Of a stretch of 64,000 bases of DNA, positions 19,839 through 27,618 are shown piece by piece. Source of the stretch: Neorhizobium populisoli. GTDB lineage: Bacteria > Pseudomonadota > Alphaproteobacteria > Rhizobiales > Rhizobiaceae. The first letter of the stretch is position 1; each line of letters opens with the position of its first letter. A model generated the notes under the pieces. The model was not told the origin of the DNA. It made no database searches and saw nothing but the letters and a program-made list of their open reading frames with translations. A program made the translations under genes and the position numbers. Location: NCBI RefSeq assembly GCF_019430945.1, contig NZ_JAHYCB010000007.1, positions 310,001-374,000 of the forward strand. The letters run 5' to 3'.

Positions 19839-20843
19839 ATGTTTGGCTTTCTCTTGCGGCGCCTCGCCGTCTTGATCCCGACCTTCATTGGGGTCTCGAT
19901 CATCGCTTTTTCCTTTATCCGACTTTTGCCGGGCGATCCGGTCGAGCTTTTGTCCGGCGAACGCGTCATGTCGCCGGAGCGTCATGCCATCATCAGCCAT
20001 GACCTCGGCTTCGACCGCCCGATCGTCGTTCAATATTTCGATTATCTCGGCGGCGTCATGACCGGCGATTTCGGCACCTCGATCGTCTCCAAGAAGCCGA
20101 TCCTCGACCAGTTCTGGTCGCTGTTCCCGGCCACCGTCGAACTGTCCTTCTGCGCCATTATCCTCGCCATCGCGCTCGGCATTCCGGCCGGCATGATCGC
20201 GGCGATCAAGCGCGGCTCGATCTTCGACCAGGGGCTGATGGGCATTGCGCTTGTCGGTTATTCCATGCCGATCTTCTGGTGGGGCCTGCTGCTGATCATC
20301 CTGTTTTCCGGCACCCTGCAATGGTTCCCGGTTTCCGGCCGCATCTCGCTGATGTTCTTCTTCAAGCCGGTCACCGGCTTCATGCTGATCGACAGTCTGA
20401 TGTCGGGCCAGAAGGGCGCGTTTGCCTCGGCGCTCAGCCATCTGGCCCTGCCGTCGATCGTGCTGGCCACCATTCCGCTGGCCGTCATCGCCCGCCAGAC
20501 GCGTTCCGCCATGCTGGAAGTGCTGTCGGAAGATTACGTCCGCACCGCCCGCGCCAAGGGTCTATCGCCGTTCCGCGTCGTCGGCATCCATGCGCTGCGC
20601 AACGCCATGATCCCGGTCATTACCACGATCGGCCTGCAGATCGGCGTCATGCTCGCCGGCGCGATCCTGACCGAAACCATCTTCTCCTGGCCGGGCATCG
20701 GCAAGTGGATGGTCGATAGCGTCTTCCGTCGCGACTACGCCGTCATCCAGGGTGGTCTACTCCTGATCGCCGCCATCATCATGATCGTCAATCTCATCGT
20801 TGATCTGCTCTATGGCCTGATCAACCCGAGAATCAGACACTGA
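19839..20843 (+). CDS. dppB: Dipeptide ABC transporter, permease subunit 1
   Basis: A 334-aa inner-membrane permease of the DppB/OppB type. It opens with the conserved MFGFLLRRLAVLIPTFIGVS first helix, then a periplasmic segment containing LPGDPVELL. Later helices form the binding-protein-dependent transport core; the EAA-loop region (EDYVRTARAKGLSP, then HALRNAMIPV) near residues 225-250 contacts the ATPases. It pairs with DppC to form the channel. TAAGG lies about 8 nt before the ATG, and dppC follows after 26 nt. Confidence 0.95.
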   Translation: MFGFLLRRLAVLIPTFIGVSIIAFSFIRLLPGDPVELLSGERVMSPERHAIISHDLGFDRPIVVQYFDYLGGVMTGDFGTSIVSKKPILDQFWSLFPATVELSFCAIILAIALGIPAGMIAAIKRGSIFDQGLMGIALVGYSMPIFWWGLLLIILFSGTLQWFPVSGRISLMFFFKPVTGFMLIDSLMSGQKGAFASALSHLALPSIVLATIPLAVIARQTRSAMLEVLSEDYVRTARAKGLSPFRVVGIHALRNAMIPVITTIGLQIGVMLAGAILTETIFSWPGIGKWMVDSVFRRDYAVIQGGLLLIAAIIMIVNLIVDLLYGLINPRIRH

Positions 20844-20869
20844 ACCGGCACGAAGAAGGAGAAAATCCC

Positions 20870-21787
20870 ATGGCCGATACCACCGTTACCAAGACAGCAG
20901 AGCCCGTCTCCAGCGCCGCCATGCGCCGCCAGATGCTGCGCGAGTTCTGGTTCTATTTTTCTGAAAACCGCGGCGCCGTCCTCGGTCTGATCGTCTTCGT
21001 CCTGCTGGTGATCGTCGCGGTCTTCGCGTCGCTCATCGCCCCGCATTCGCCGTTCCAGCAGTATCGCGATTTCGTGCTGCTGCCGCCGGCCTGGCAGGAA
21101 GGCGGCAACCCGTCCTATCTGCTCGGCACCGATCCGGTCGGCCGCGATATCCTGTCCCGCCTGATCTACGGCGCGCAATATTCGCTGTTCATCGGCGTCT
21201 TCGTGACGACGCTGTCGCTCGTCGGCGGCATCGTCGTCGGCCTGATCGCCGGTTATTACCGCGGCTGGGTCGATACCGTCATCATGCGTCTTATGGACAT
21301 CATCCTGGCCTTTCCGTCGCTGCTGCTCGCCCTCGTGCTCGTCGCGATCCTCGGCCCGAGCCTGACCAACGGCATGATCGCCATCGCGCTGACGCTGCAG
21401 CCGCATTTCGTGCGCCTCACCCGCGCCGCCGTAATGGCGGAGAAGACCCGCGATTACGTCACCGCCTCCCGCCTTGCCGGCGCCGGCCCGCTGCGGCTGA
21501 TGTTCAAGACCATCCTGCCCAACTGCACCGCACCGCTGATCGTCCAGGCGACGCTGTCCTTCTCCAACGCCATTCTTGACGCGGCCGCTCTCGGCTTCCT
21601 CGGCATGGGCGCCCAGCCGCCGGCGCCGGAATGGGGCACGATGCTGGCCGAAGCGCGCGAATTCATCCTGCGCGCCTGGTGGGTCGTCACCTTCCCCGGC
21701 CTCGCCATCCTCATCACCGTTCTTGCCATCAACCTGATGGGCGACGGCCTGCGCGATGCGCTTGACCCGAAACTGAAGAGGTCCTGA
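20870..21787 (+). CDS. dppC: Dipeptide ABC transporter, permease subunit 2
   Basis: A 305-aa permease of the DppC/OppC type. After a short cytoplasmic N-terminus comes the first helix near 35-55, then a periplasmic stretch with LLGTDPVGRDILSRLIYG near 85-100, which is the hallmark of this subunit. The EAA loop is TRDYVTASRLAGAGPLRL near 195-212. The end, LMGDGLRDALDPKLK, is typical. It has a strong ribosome binding site (GAAGGAG) and is followed by dppD with only two bases between stop and start. Confidence 0.95.
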   Translation: MADTTVTKTAEPVSSAAMRRQMLREFWFYFSENRGAVLGLIVFVLLVIVAVFASLIAPHSPFQQYRDFVLLPPAWQEGGNPSYLLGTDPVGRDILSRLIYGAQYSLFIGVFVTTLSLVGGIVVGLIAGYYRGWVDTVIMRLMDIILAFPSLLLALVLVAILGPSLTNGMIAIALTLQPHFVRLTRAAVMAEKTRDYVTASRLAGAGPLRLMFKTILPNCTAPLIVQATLSFSNAILDAAALGFLGMGAQPPAPEWGTMLAEAREFILRAWWVVTFPGLAILITVLAINLMGDGLRDALDPKLKRS

Positions 21788-21789
21788 TC

Positions 21790-22647
21790 ATGGCGCTTCT
21801 GCAAATCGAAAATCTTACCGTCCAGTTCGAAACCGCCACTGGCTGGTTCAAGGCCGTCGACGGCGTGTCGATGTCGGTCGAAAAGGGCGAAGTCCTCGCC
21901 ATCGTCGGCGAATCGGGCTCCGGCAAGTCCGTCGCCATGCTGGCCGTTATGGGCCTCCTGCCCTGGACTGCGAAGATCACCGCCGACAAGCTGCTGTTCG
22001 AAGGTCGCGACATGCAGGGCATCAGCGCCGCGGAACGCCGCAAGCTGATCGGCAAGGATATCGCTATGATCTTCCAGGAGCCGGTTGCCAGCCTCAACCC
22101 GTGCTTCACGGTCGGCTTCCAGATCGAGGAAGTGCTGCGCGTCCATCTCGGCCTCGACAAGAAGGCTCGCCGCGCCCGCGCCATCGAACTCTTCAACCAG
22201 GTCGGCCTGCCGAACCCGGAAGAACGCATGCACAGCTTCCCGCACCAGATGTCGGGCGGCCAGTGCCAACGCGTGATGATCGCCATCGCGATTGCCTGCA
22301 ATCCGAAACTGCTGATCGCCGACGAGCCGACCACGGCGCTCGACGTGACGATCCAGAAGCAGATCCTCGACCTCATCATGTCGCTGCAGATGAAGACCGG
22401 CATGGGCCTGATCATGATCACCCATGACATGGGCGTCGTGGCCGAAACCGCCGACCGCGTCGTGGTGCAGTACAAAGGCCGCAAGATGGAGGAGGCCGAC
22501 GTGCTTTCCCTCTTCGAAAACCCGAAGAGCAATTACACCAAGGCGCTTCTGGCAGCTCTGCCGGAAAACGCCACCGGTGACCGCCTCACCACCGTTTCCG
22601 CCTTCTTCGACGGCAATCCGGAACCGGCGCCGGAGGCACGCGCATGA
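21790..22647 (+). CDS. dppD: Dipeptide ABC transporter, ATP-binding subunit 1
   Basis: A 285-aa ABC ATPase. Walker A is GESGSGKS near 39-46, the Q-loop is IFQEP near 96, the signature is SGGQCQRV near 154 (a slight variant of SGGxxQRV), Walker B is LLIADEPTTALD near 175, and the H-loop is ITHDMG near 208. It is shorter than typical DppD (about 325 aa): the usual cysteine-containing C-terminal extension, an iron-sulfur motif in several homologues, is missing and replaced by a short Pro/Ala tail. It overlaps dppF by 4 nt (ATGA). Confidence 0.93.
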   Translation: MALLQIENLTVQFETATGWFKAVDGVSMSVEKGEVLAIVGESGSGKSVAMLAVMGLLPWTAKITADKLLFEGRDMQGISAAERRKLIGKDIAMIFQEPVASLNPCFTVGFQIEEVLRVHLGLDKKARRARAIELFNQVGLPNPEERMHSFPHQMSGGQCQRVMIAIAIACNPKLLIADEPTTALDVTIQKQILDLIMSLQMKTGMGLIMITHDMGVVAETADRVVVQYKGRKMEEADVLSLFENPKSNYTKALLAALPENATGDRLTTVSAFFDGNPEPAPEARA

Positions 22648-23507
22648 ACAAGAGCACCGACATCATGACCGAAAACACCATGCTCGAAGTGCGCAACATC
22701 AAGCGCGATTACGAACTGCCGGGCGGCCTGTTCAAGCCGAAGAAGATCATCCATGCGGTGAAGGGCGTCTCCTTCAAGCTGGAACGCGGCAAGACGCTGG
22801 CAATCGTCGGCGAATCCGGCTGCGGCAAGTCTACGCTCGCCCGCATGCTGACCTTCATCGATGAGCCCACTGGCGGCGATCTACTGATCGACGGCAACAA
22901 GATGGACACCCGTCCGGGCCACCTGACAGCGGAAATGCGCCAGAAGGTGCAGATCGTCTTCCAGAACCCCTATGGCTCGCTCAATCCGCGCCAGAAGATC
23001 GGCGACGTGCTCGGCGAACCGCTGGCGATCAACACCTCGATGACGGCCGAAGAGCGCCGTCACCGCGCCAACGAAATGCTGATAAAAGTCGGCCTCGGTC
23101 CGGAACATTACAATCGCTACCCGCACATGTTCTCCGGCGGCCAGCGCCAGCGCATCGCGATTGCCCGCGCGCTGATGATGAACCCGAAACTGCTCGTCCT
23201 CGACGAGCCGGTCTCGGCACTCGACCTGTCGGTCCAGGCCCAGGTTCTGAACCTGCTCGCCGACCTGCAGGACGAATTCGGCCTCACCTACGTCTTCATC
23301 AGCCACGACCTCTCCGTCGTGCGCTACATCGCCGACGAGGTGATGGTGATGTATTTCGGCGAGGCGGTCGAATACGGCACCCGCGACGAGGTGTTTTCGG
23401 ATCCCAAGCACGAATATACGCGGACATTGTTCAAGGCGACGCCAAAGGCGGATGTCGAGTCGATCCGGGCACGCGTGGCGAAGAAGAAGGCTGCGGCCGC
23501 AGCTTAA
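22644..23507 (+). CDS. dppF: Dipeptide ABC transporter, ATP-binding subunit 2
   Basis: A 287-aa ABC ATPase pairing with DppD. Walker A is GESGCGKST near 52-60, the Q-loop is VFQNPYGSLNPR near 108, the signature is FSGGQRQRIAIAR near 160, Walker B is LLVLDEPVSALD near 182, and the H-loop is ISHDLSVV near 215. It ends with a Lys/Ala-rich tail instead of the usual substrate-specificity extension. ATGs at residues 1, 8 and 13 are all possible; the first gives the 4-nt overlap with dppD. It is the last gene of the dpp operon; I see no strong terminator right after it. Confidence 0.93.
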   Translation: MNKSTDIMTENTMLEVRNIKRDYELPGGLFKPKKIIHAVKGVSFKLERGKTLAIVGESGCGKSTLARMLTFIDEPTGGDLLIDGNKMDTRPGHLTAEMRQKVQIVFQNPYGSLNPRQKIGDVLGEPLAINTSMTAEERRHRANEMLIKVGLGPEHYNRYPHMFSGGQRQRIAIARALMMNPKLLVLDEPVSALDLSVQAQVLNLLADLQDEFGLTYVFISHDLSVVRYIADEVMVMYFGEAVEYGTRDEVFSDPKHEYTRTLFKATPKADVESIRARVAKKKAAAAA

Positions 23508-23614
23508 GGCGCCTTTCGAGATGGTAGATCACGTCTTCCGGAGATCGGTTTCGGTTTTCGGGAGACATTTGAGGCTTTTGCCTTTCGGCTATTAAGAGAG
23601 GTCGTGCCATGGGC

Positions 23615-23820
23615 ACCCCCCTCTGCCCTGCCGGGCATCTCCCCCACAAGGAGGGAGATTGGCTGGGCGCACCGGTTTCCCCAGACAAATAACGTCGCGG
23701 CCGTCGCTTCCGTAACAGCAATTCACCGCAACATTGTCGGCGGTAGATGTAGCTGGAAGGCCCCGCCGCGAGTCAATCTCCCTCCTTGTGGGGGAGATGC
23801 CCGGCAGGGCAGAGGGGGGT
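23615..23820. repeat. 46-bp perfect inverted repeat, same family as the 14.5 kb repeat
   Basis: Positions 23615-23660 and 23775-23820 are exact reverse complements over 46 bases, separated by 114 bases. Each arm itself contains smaller palindromes (CCCTGCCGGG and a CTCCCTCCTTGTGGGGGAG-like hairpin). The consensus matches the copies at 14466-14595. The exact match suggests recent duplication, or constraint to form a large cruciform or RNA hairpin. Confidence 0.85.
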
Positions 23821-24059
23821 ATGGCGGGGTAGATCGTCAAATGCCGGCGACCCTACGACCTACCCGGGGATAAATTGCATCATCGTTCCAACATCTTCAA
23901 CAACTTAACCTATTCTTCATCCTCACCCTCATCAGCCGTGCCTACAATCCCCCTGCTTCCGCCGCCGGAGTGTTTCGCGAGACGTTCGTGGGCAGGCGGA
24001 GGCCGGCGCTTTCATCGGAACCGTAACGTGCGGCAAAGGTGGAAGAGGTGAAAGCCATG

Positions 24060-24280
24060 GAGCTTCTTCGGAAACGTTGACGTTCCTATCAAGCGTCCCC
24101 CTGGCCGCCAGGTCGGGTTCGGTTTGAGCCGTGCAAGCGCTAAGGGAAACCTTGCGTGCAGAGAAGGCGAGGCAATCATCTATAGGGGCCGGAAGCCCCG
24201 AAAGAACGCCGAAGGCCACGCGAATGCGGAGCCACCATTACTAAAACTACTTGAGGTTCCGCATTCGTGTGGGCTCTCCG
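24060..24280 (+). ncRNA. Candidate structured RNA or uncharacterised intergenic element
   Basis: The plus strand can form an 18-bp stem at 24216-24233 with 24255-24272 (arms CCACGCGAATGCGGAGCC and GGTTCCGCATTCGTGTGG) around a 21-nt A-rich loop. Two of the pairs are G-U, which fit an RNA read from the plus strand; on the minus strand they would be A-C mismatches. Just before it, GGGGC-CGGAA-GCCCC (24185-24199) forms a second small hairpin. I cannot match this to tmRNA, RNase P, SRP, 6S or a riboswitch I know. The boundaries are a guess. Confidence 0.3.
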
Positions 24281-24461
24281 ATCTTTGACATGACCATGGC
24301 GGGAGACCGCGCATGGGCGGATAGGCATGAGCTTCGAAGCGTCGGCCGGAGGTCTGAGTTCGATGGAGCCGATGTCAGCGACGCTTGCCTGAGCGCGTCC
24401 CGTGCGAAGGCCTGGCATGCGTGGACGACATGAGCCACCCCTCTTACGAAGATTGCCGTGC

Positions 24462-24899
24462 TCAGCGAAGCTCCTGCGCCAGCCCGATGAGAAGCCCTTC
24501 AGGCCCGCGGATGTAGCATAGCCGATACGTGTCTTGATAGTTCACCACCTCGCCGACAAGCTCGGCACCACGGACAAGCAGCCTCTCAAGCGTATCGTCG
24601 ATATCGTCCACGGTGAACATGGCACGAAGATAGCCCAAAGCATTGACCGGAGCATTCCGGTGATCCGCGACGACGGAGGGCCTGATGAAGCGGGATAACT
24701 CAAGCCGGTTATGACCATCCGGCGTGCGCATCATGGCAATCTCCACGTGCTGATCGCCTAGCCCGGTGACACGCCCGGCCCACTCCCCCTCGATCGTCGC
24801 CCGTCCTTCCAGCTCGAGGCCGAGCTCAGAGAAGAAATCGATGACCGCGGTAAGGTCTTCGACGACGATACCGATATTGTCCATCCGCTTGAGGGCCAT
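24462..24899 (-). CDS. VOC (glyoxalase/bleomycin resistance) family protein
   Basis: A 145-aa protein with the vicinal-oxygen-chelate fold. It starts with a betaalphabetabetabeta module (RMDNIGIVVEDL, then FFSELGLELEG) and has a second module near 95-145 (LGYLRAMFTVDDID, then YRLCYIRGPEGLLIGLAQEL). The conserved glutamate of the metal site fits HVEIAM in the first module. These are small cytoplasmic enzymes acting on aldehydes, catechols or antibiotics; the substrate is unknown here. The start at 24899 has GGAG at 9 nt; the frame stays open up to 24992, but no better site is there. It is isolated. Confidence 0.85.
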   Translation of the reverse strand: MALKRMDNIGIVVEDLTAVIDFFSELGLELEGRATIEGEWAGRVTGLGDQHVEIAMMRTPDGHNRLELSRFIRPSVVADHRNAPVNALGYLRAMFTVDDIDDTLERLLVRGAELVGEVVNYQDTYRLCYIRGPEGLLIGLAQELR

Positions 24900-25348
24900 G
24901 TTTTCATTCTCCAAAGTGGCGTTGTGGTTCCGGGGGTATCGCCCCGTTTGGCAAAGGACGCCTGAGACATCCCAAGGCCGACAGTTATTCAAGCCGGATT
25001 TGCTTTTTCTGGATATCGAGGCCTTTCTTGCGCCGGGCTGTCATTCGGTTTCGACCGGTTCTCGAGATGAACATTTAAGGTGTTGGATCGATCGAGCCGT
25101 ACCGATGCGGGTCGCGAGCAAGGCGTCCACCTTGGGAGCGGAGAGCAAATGCGTTAAGCCGCGAGGGCTTGAACAATATTCTTCTTCGTCGGCTGGCGTT
25201 AAGGAGCGGCCGCCGTTTCCGGAGTAATTTCCCCGGACCATTTTGAAGGGCTATGCCGGATCGTTCCAGCCCTCCGCTTGCGCTCCGGACGTTCGTCACT
25301 GAAATCGATTCACTGGATCGATTTCTCCGGCTTGCGCCGGATCGTTCC
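24900..25348. other. Intergenic region between pbpC and the VOC gene
   Basis: About 450 bases. I see the likely VOC promoter near its left end, and two short direct copies of a CCGGATCGTTCC string at about 25256-25267 and 25337-25348, just downstream of the pbpC stop codon. No gene is supported. Confidence 0.5.
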
Positions 25349-27430
25349 TCACTCAACAAAAATCTTCACGCTTGCAGCTCTTCCGGCTGCATCGATCACC
25401 GTCAGCGTCGAATACCCTGCCCCATCCGGTGTCCATTCATTGGTCCGTTTGCGGGACAAATCCGTCAGCGGCCGGCCATTCGCCAGCCAGCGGAACGGCG
25501 CTCGCCCGCCCTGCAGCTTCAGCACCAGAGGCGAAATATCCCCGGAACGCGCGCCGAGATCGACCCGTGCGCCCTCCGGCGGATAGACGATCTGCGGCGC
25601 CGGCTCCCGCGCCGACGCGGAGATCAGCCCGCTTGCGGTCATCGAGAACCGCCGCTGGCTGATCGGCAGGTCCTTCTGCGCCAGCCGTGTCGTACCCGAC
25701 GGAGCGGACGGAAACGGGGTGATCGGCACGCCGGATTTCGAAAATGCTTCGAACAGGATCGGCGCCGCCGTCATGTAACCGGCAATGCCCGGCACCGCGC
25801 CATTGTCCGGCCGGCCAACCCAGACGCCCAGCACATACCGCCCGTCATACCCGACCGACCAGGCGTCGCGATAACCGTAGCTCGTGCCGGTCTTGTAGGC
25901 GATGCCGAGCCGGCGCGCCCCCTGCGGCGGCAGGACGTCGGAGAGGATGTCGGCGATATTCCAGACGGCGCGCGGCTCCAGCAGCGGTTCCGCCTCGATC
26001 ATGCCCGGCTTGTCCTCGATGCCGTTGCCGAGCCGCACCGGTTCCCCGCGATTGGCAAGTGCCGCATAGGCCTGCACCAGATCCTTCAACGTGATGCCGA
26101 CGCCGCCAAGTCCGATCGCCAGACCCGGCGCTTCGTTGGCCGGCAGAACCGGCCGCACGTCGGCGCGACGGAAGCGGATCATCAGCCGCGACGGCCCGAC
26201 CGCATCGAGCAGCCGCACGGCCGGCACGTTGAGCGACAGCTGCAGCGCCTGCCGCACACTGACATCGCCCTGATAGGTCATGTCGAAATTTTTCGGCCGA
26301 TACCCGAAGAAATCCGCCGGCCGGTCTTCGATGATCGTCTCCTGGCTCACCAGCCCCTGCTCGAAGGCGAGCCCGTAAATGAATGGCTTCAGCGTCGAAC
26401 CCGGCGAACGCAGCACCCGGGTCATGTCCACCCAGCCGGAGCGGCTCGCATCGAAATAATCCGCCGAGCCCACTTCGCCGACGATCTCGCCGGTCGTGAC
26501 ATCCGCCATCACCATGGCGAGCGACACTTTCGGCGCCAGCTTGACGGCCGCCTCCCGCGCCACCTGCTCCAGCCCCTGCTGGATGTTGCGGCGAAGCGTC
26601 GTGTGATACTCCTCGGCCTTCGGCTGCTTGCGGATCGCCGCTTCGGCGAGATGCGCGGCATAAGCCGGCAATTGCAGGCGGCGGATGGGGATGGTGTCGA
26701 GCGCCGCCCGCTCGGCTTCGCCCTCGCCGGTCACCTCAGTAACGGCCGAGCGCTGCAGCACCCGCTCCCGTGCCACCTGGGCGGCCTTGAGATGCCGATC
26801 CGGACGACGTCCCTCCGGCGATTGCGGCAGGGCCACGAGCAGAGCCGCCTCCGCCACCGTCAGCCGGCGCGGCTCCTTGCCGAAATAGGCAAGGCTTGCC
26901 GCCCGCACGCCTTCGAGATTGCCGCCATAGGGTGCATGGGTGAGATAGAGTTCGAGGATCTGCCGCTTGCCGAGCCGCCGCTCGATCTGCATGGCGCGGG
27001 CGATCTGCAGGAGCTTGGCCGAGAAGGTGCGGTTTTCCCGCGGCTCGATCAGCCGTGCCACCTGCATGGACAGGGTCGAGGCGCCGGAAACGATGCGCCC
27101 ATTGGTGAGGAGCTGCAGCGCCGCCCGCCCGATCGCCAGCGGATCGATGCCGCCGTGATCGTAAAAGCGGCGATCTTCATAGGCGACCAGCATTTTGAGG
27201 AACCGCGGATCGACATCGTCGAGCCCCGTCCGCAACCGCCAGCGGCCTTCGGGTGTCGCAAAGGCGCGCAGGAGATCGCCATTGGCGTCCAGAACCTCGG
27301 CGGACGCGACCTTCGCCTTTTCCAGCGGCGGCGGATAAGCCTTGTCGGCCGCGTCGAGCCCGATCGCCAGCCCAGCCACGAGAGCGAGGCTGATGCCGAG
27401 ACCGATCGAGATTTTCCGCCTGAGCTTCAT
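25349..27430 (-). CDS. pbpC: Penicillin-binding protein 1C (glycosyltransferase/transpeptidase)
   Basis: A 693-aa bifunctional class A PBP. An N-terminal membrane anchor covers residues 5-26. The GT51 domain has the catalytic glutamate at E85 in AYEDRRFYDHGGID and a GASTLSMQVARL motif near 115-127. The transpeptidase domain has the active-site serine in SPGSTLKPF near 345, an SLN motif near 392 and KTGTS near 517. The C-terminus is the PBP1C-type beta-sandwich (BiPBP_C) domain. It acts in the periplasm on peptidoglycan. As in E. coli, it sits next to a bacterial alpha-2-macroglobulin gene (transcribed upstream, same strand), consistent with repair of wall damage together with trapping of invading proteases. 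Confidence 0.95.
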   Translation of the reverse strand: MKLRRKISIGLGISLALVAGLAIGLDAADKAYPPPLEKAKVASAEVLDANGDLLRAFATPEGRWRLRTGLDDVDPRFLKMLVAYEDRRFYDHGGIDPLAIGRAALQLLTNGRIVSGASTLSMQVARLIEPRENRTFSAKLLQIARAMQIERRLGKRQILELYLTHAPYGGNLEGVRAASLAYFGKEPRRLTVAEAALLVALPQSPEGRRPDRHLKAAQVARERVLQRSAVTEVTGEGEAERAALDTIPIRRLQLPAYAAHLAEAAIRKQPKAEEYHTTLRRNIQQGLEQVAREAAVKLAPKVSLAMVMADVTTGEIVGEVGSADYFDASRSGWVDMTRVLRSPGSTLKPFIYGLAFEQGLVSQETIIEDRPADFFGYRPKNFDMTYQGDVSVRQALQLSLNVPAVRLLDAVGPSRLMIRFRRADVRPVLPANEAPGLAIGLGGVGITLKDLVQAYAALANRGEPVRLGNGIEDKPGMIEAEPLLEPRAVWNIADILSDVLPPQGARRLGIAYKTGTSYGYRDAWSVGYDGRYVLGVWVGRPDNGAVPGIAGYMTAAPILFEAFSKSGVPITPFPSAPSGTTRLAQKDLPISQRRFSMTASGLISASAREPAPQIVYPPEGARVDLGARSGDISPLVLKLQGGRAPFRWLANGRPLTDLSRKRTNEWTPDGAGYSTLTVIDAAGRAASVKIFVE

Positions 27431-27459
27431 GCGATTTATTCTCTTGGTAGGCGCTTAGG

Positions 27460-27595
27460 CCCCTCATCCGCCTGCCGGCACCTTCTCCCCGCTTGCGGGG
27501 AGAAGGAAGCGAGCGGCACCGTCTTCGTCAATCTCAACGTTGAGCGGGGCACGTTCCCTCTCCCCGCGTGCGGGGAGAGGGCTAGGGTGAGGGGC
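27460..27595. repeat. Intergenic palindromic element (RIME-like) between the macroglobulin and pbpC genes
   Basis: Two large palindromic parts face each other. At 27460-27506, CCCCTCATCCGCCTGCCGG leads into the hairpin CTTCTCCCCGCTTGCGGGG and AGAAGG. At 27554-27595, CCCTCTCCCCGCGTGCGGGG runs into AGAGGG and then CTAGGGTGAGGGG. It resembles the rhizobial intergenic mosaic elements (RIME) known from Rhizobium and Sinorhizobium. It is different from the repeat at 14.5 and 23.6 kb. It separates two genes that otherwise look cotranscribed and may affect mRNA stability. Confidence 0.75.
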
Positions 27596-27618
27596 AAACC
27601 AATCGACCCGATCGCCGC

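Larger units (their letters stand above)
23508..24461. other. Long intergenic region with repeats and a folded element
   Basis: About 950 bases without a convincing gene. The left part (23615-23820) holds a perfect 46-bp inverted repeat. The right part (about 23930-24420) is unique, GC-rich and highly structured, including an 18-bp hairpin at 24216-24272. Two minus-strand frames (23932-24219, 24176-24418) overlap there, but their translations are low in hydrophobic periodicity and show no domain. Confidence 0.6.

Noticed and set aside
17550..20441. A 963-codon minus-strand open frame
   Set aside because: It runs through dppA, the dppA terminator and dppB on the opposite strand, with no family features.
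23932..24219. Possible 95-aa minus-strand protein ending in an Arg/Lys-rich tail
   Set aside because: No ribosome binding site or domain is evident, and the region is dominated by RNA-like folding; kept as a candidate structured element instead.
24060..24280. tmRNA, RNase P RNA, SRP RNA, 6S RNA or a cobalamin riboswitch
   Set aside because: None of the conserved core strings of these RNAs that I know could be found on either strand.
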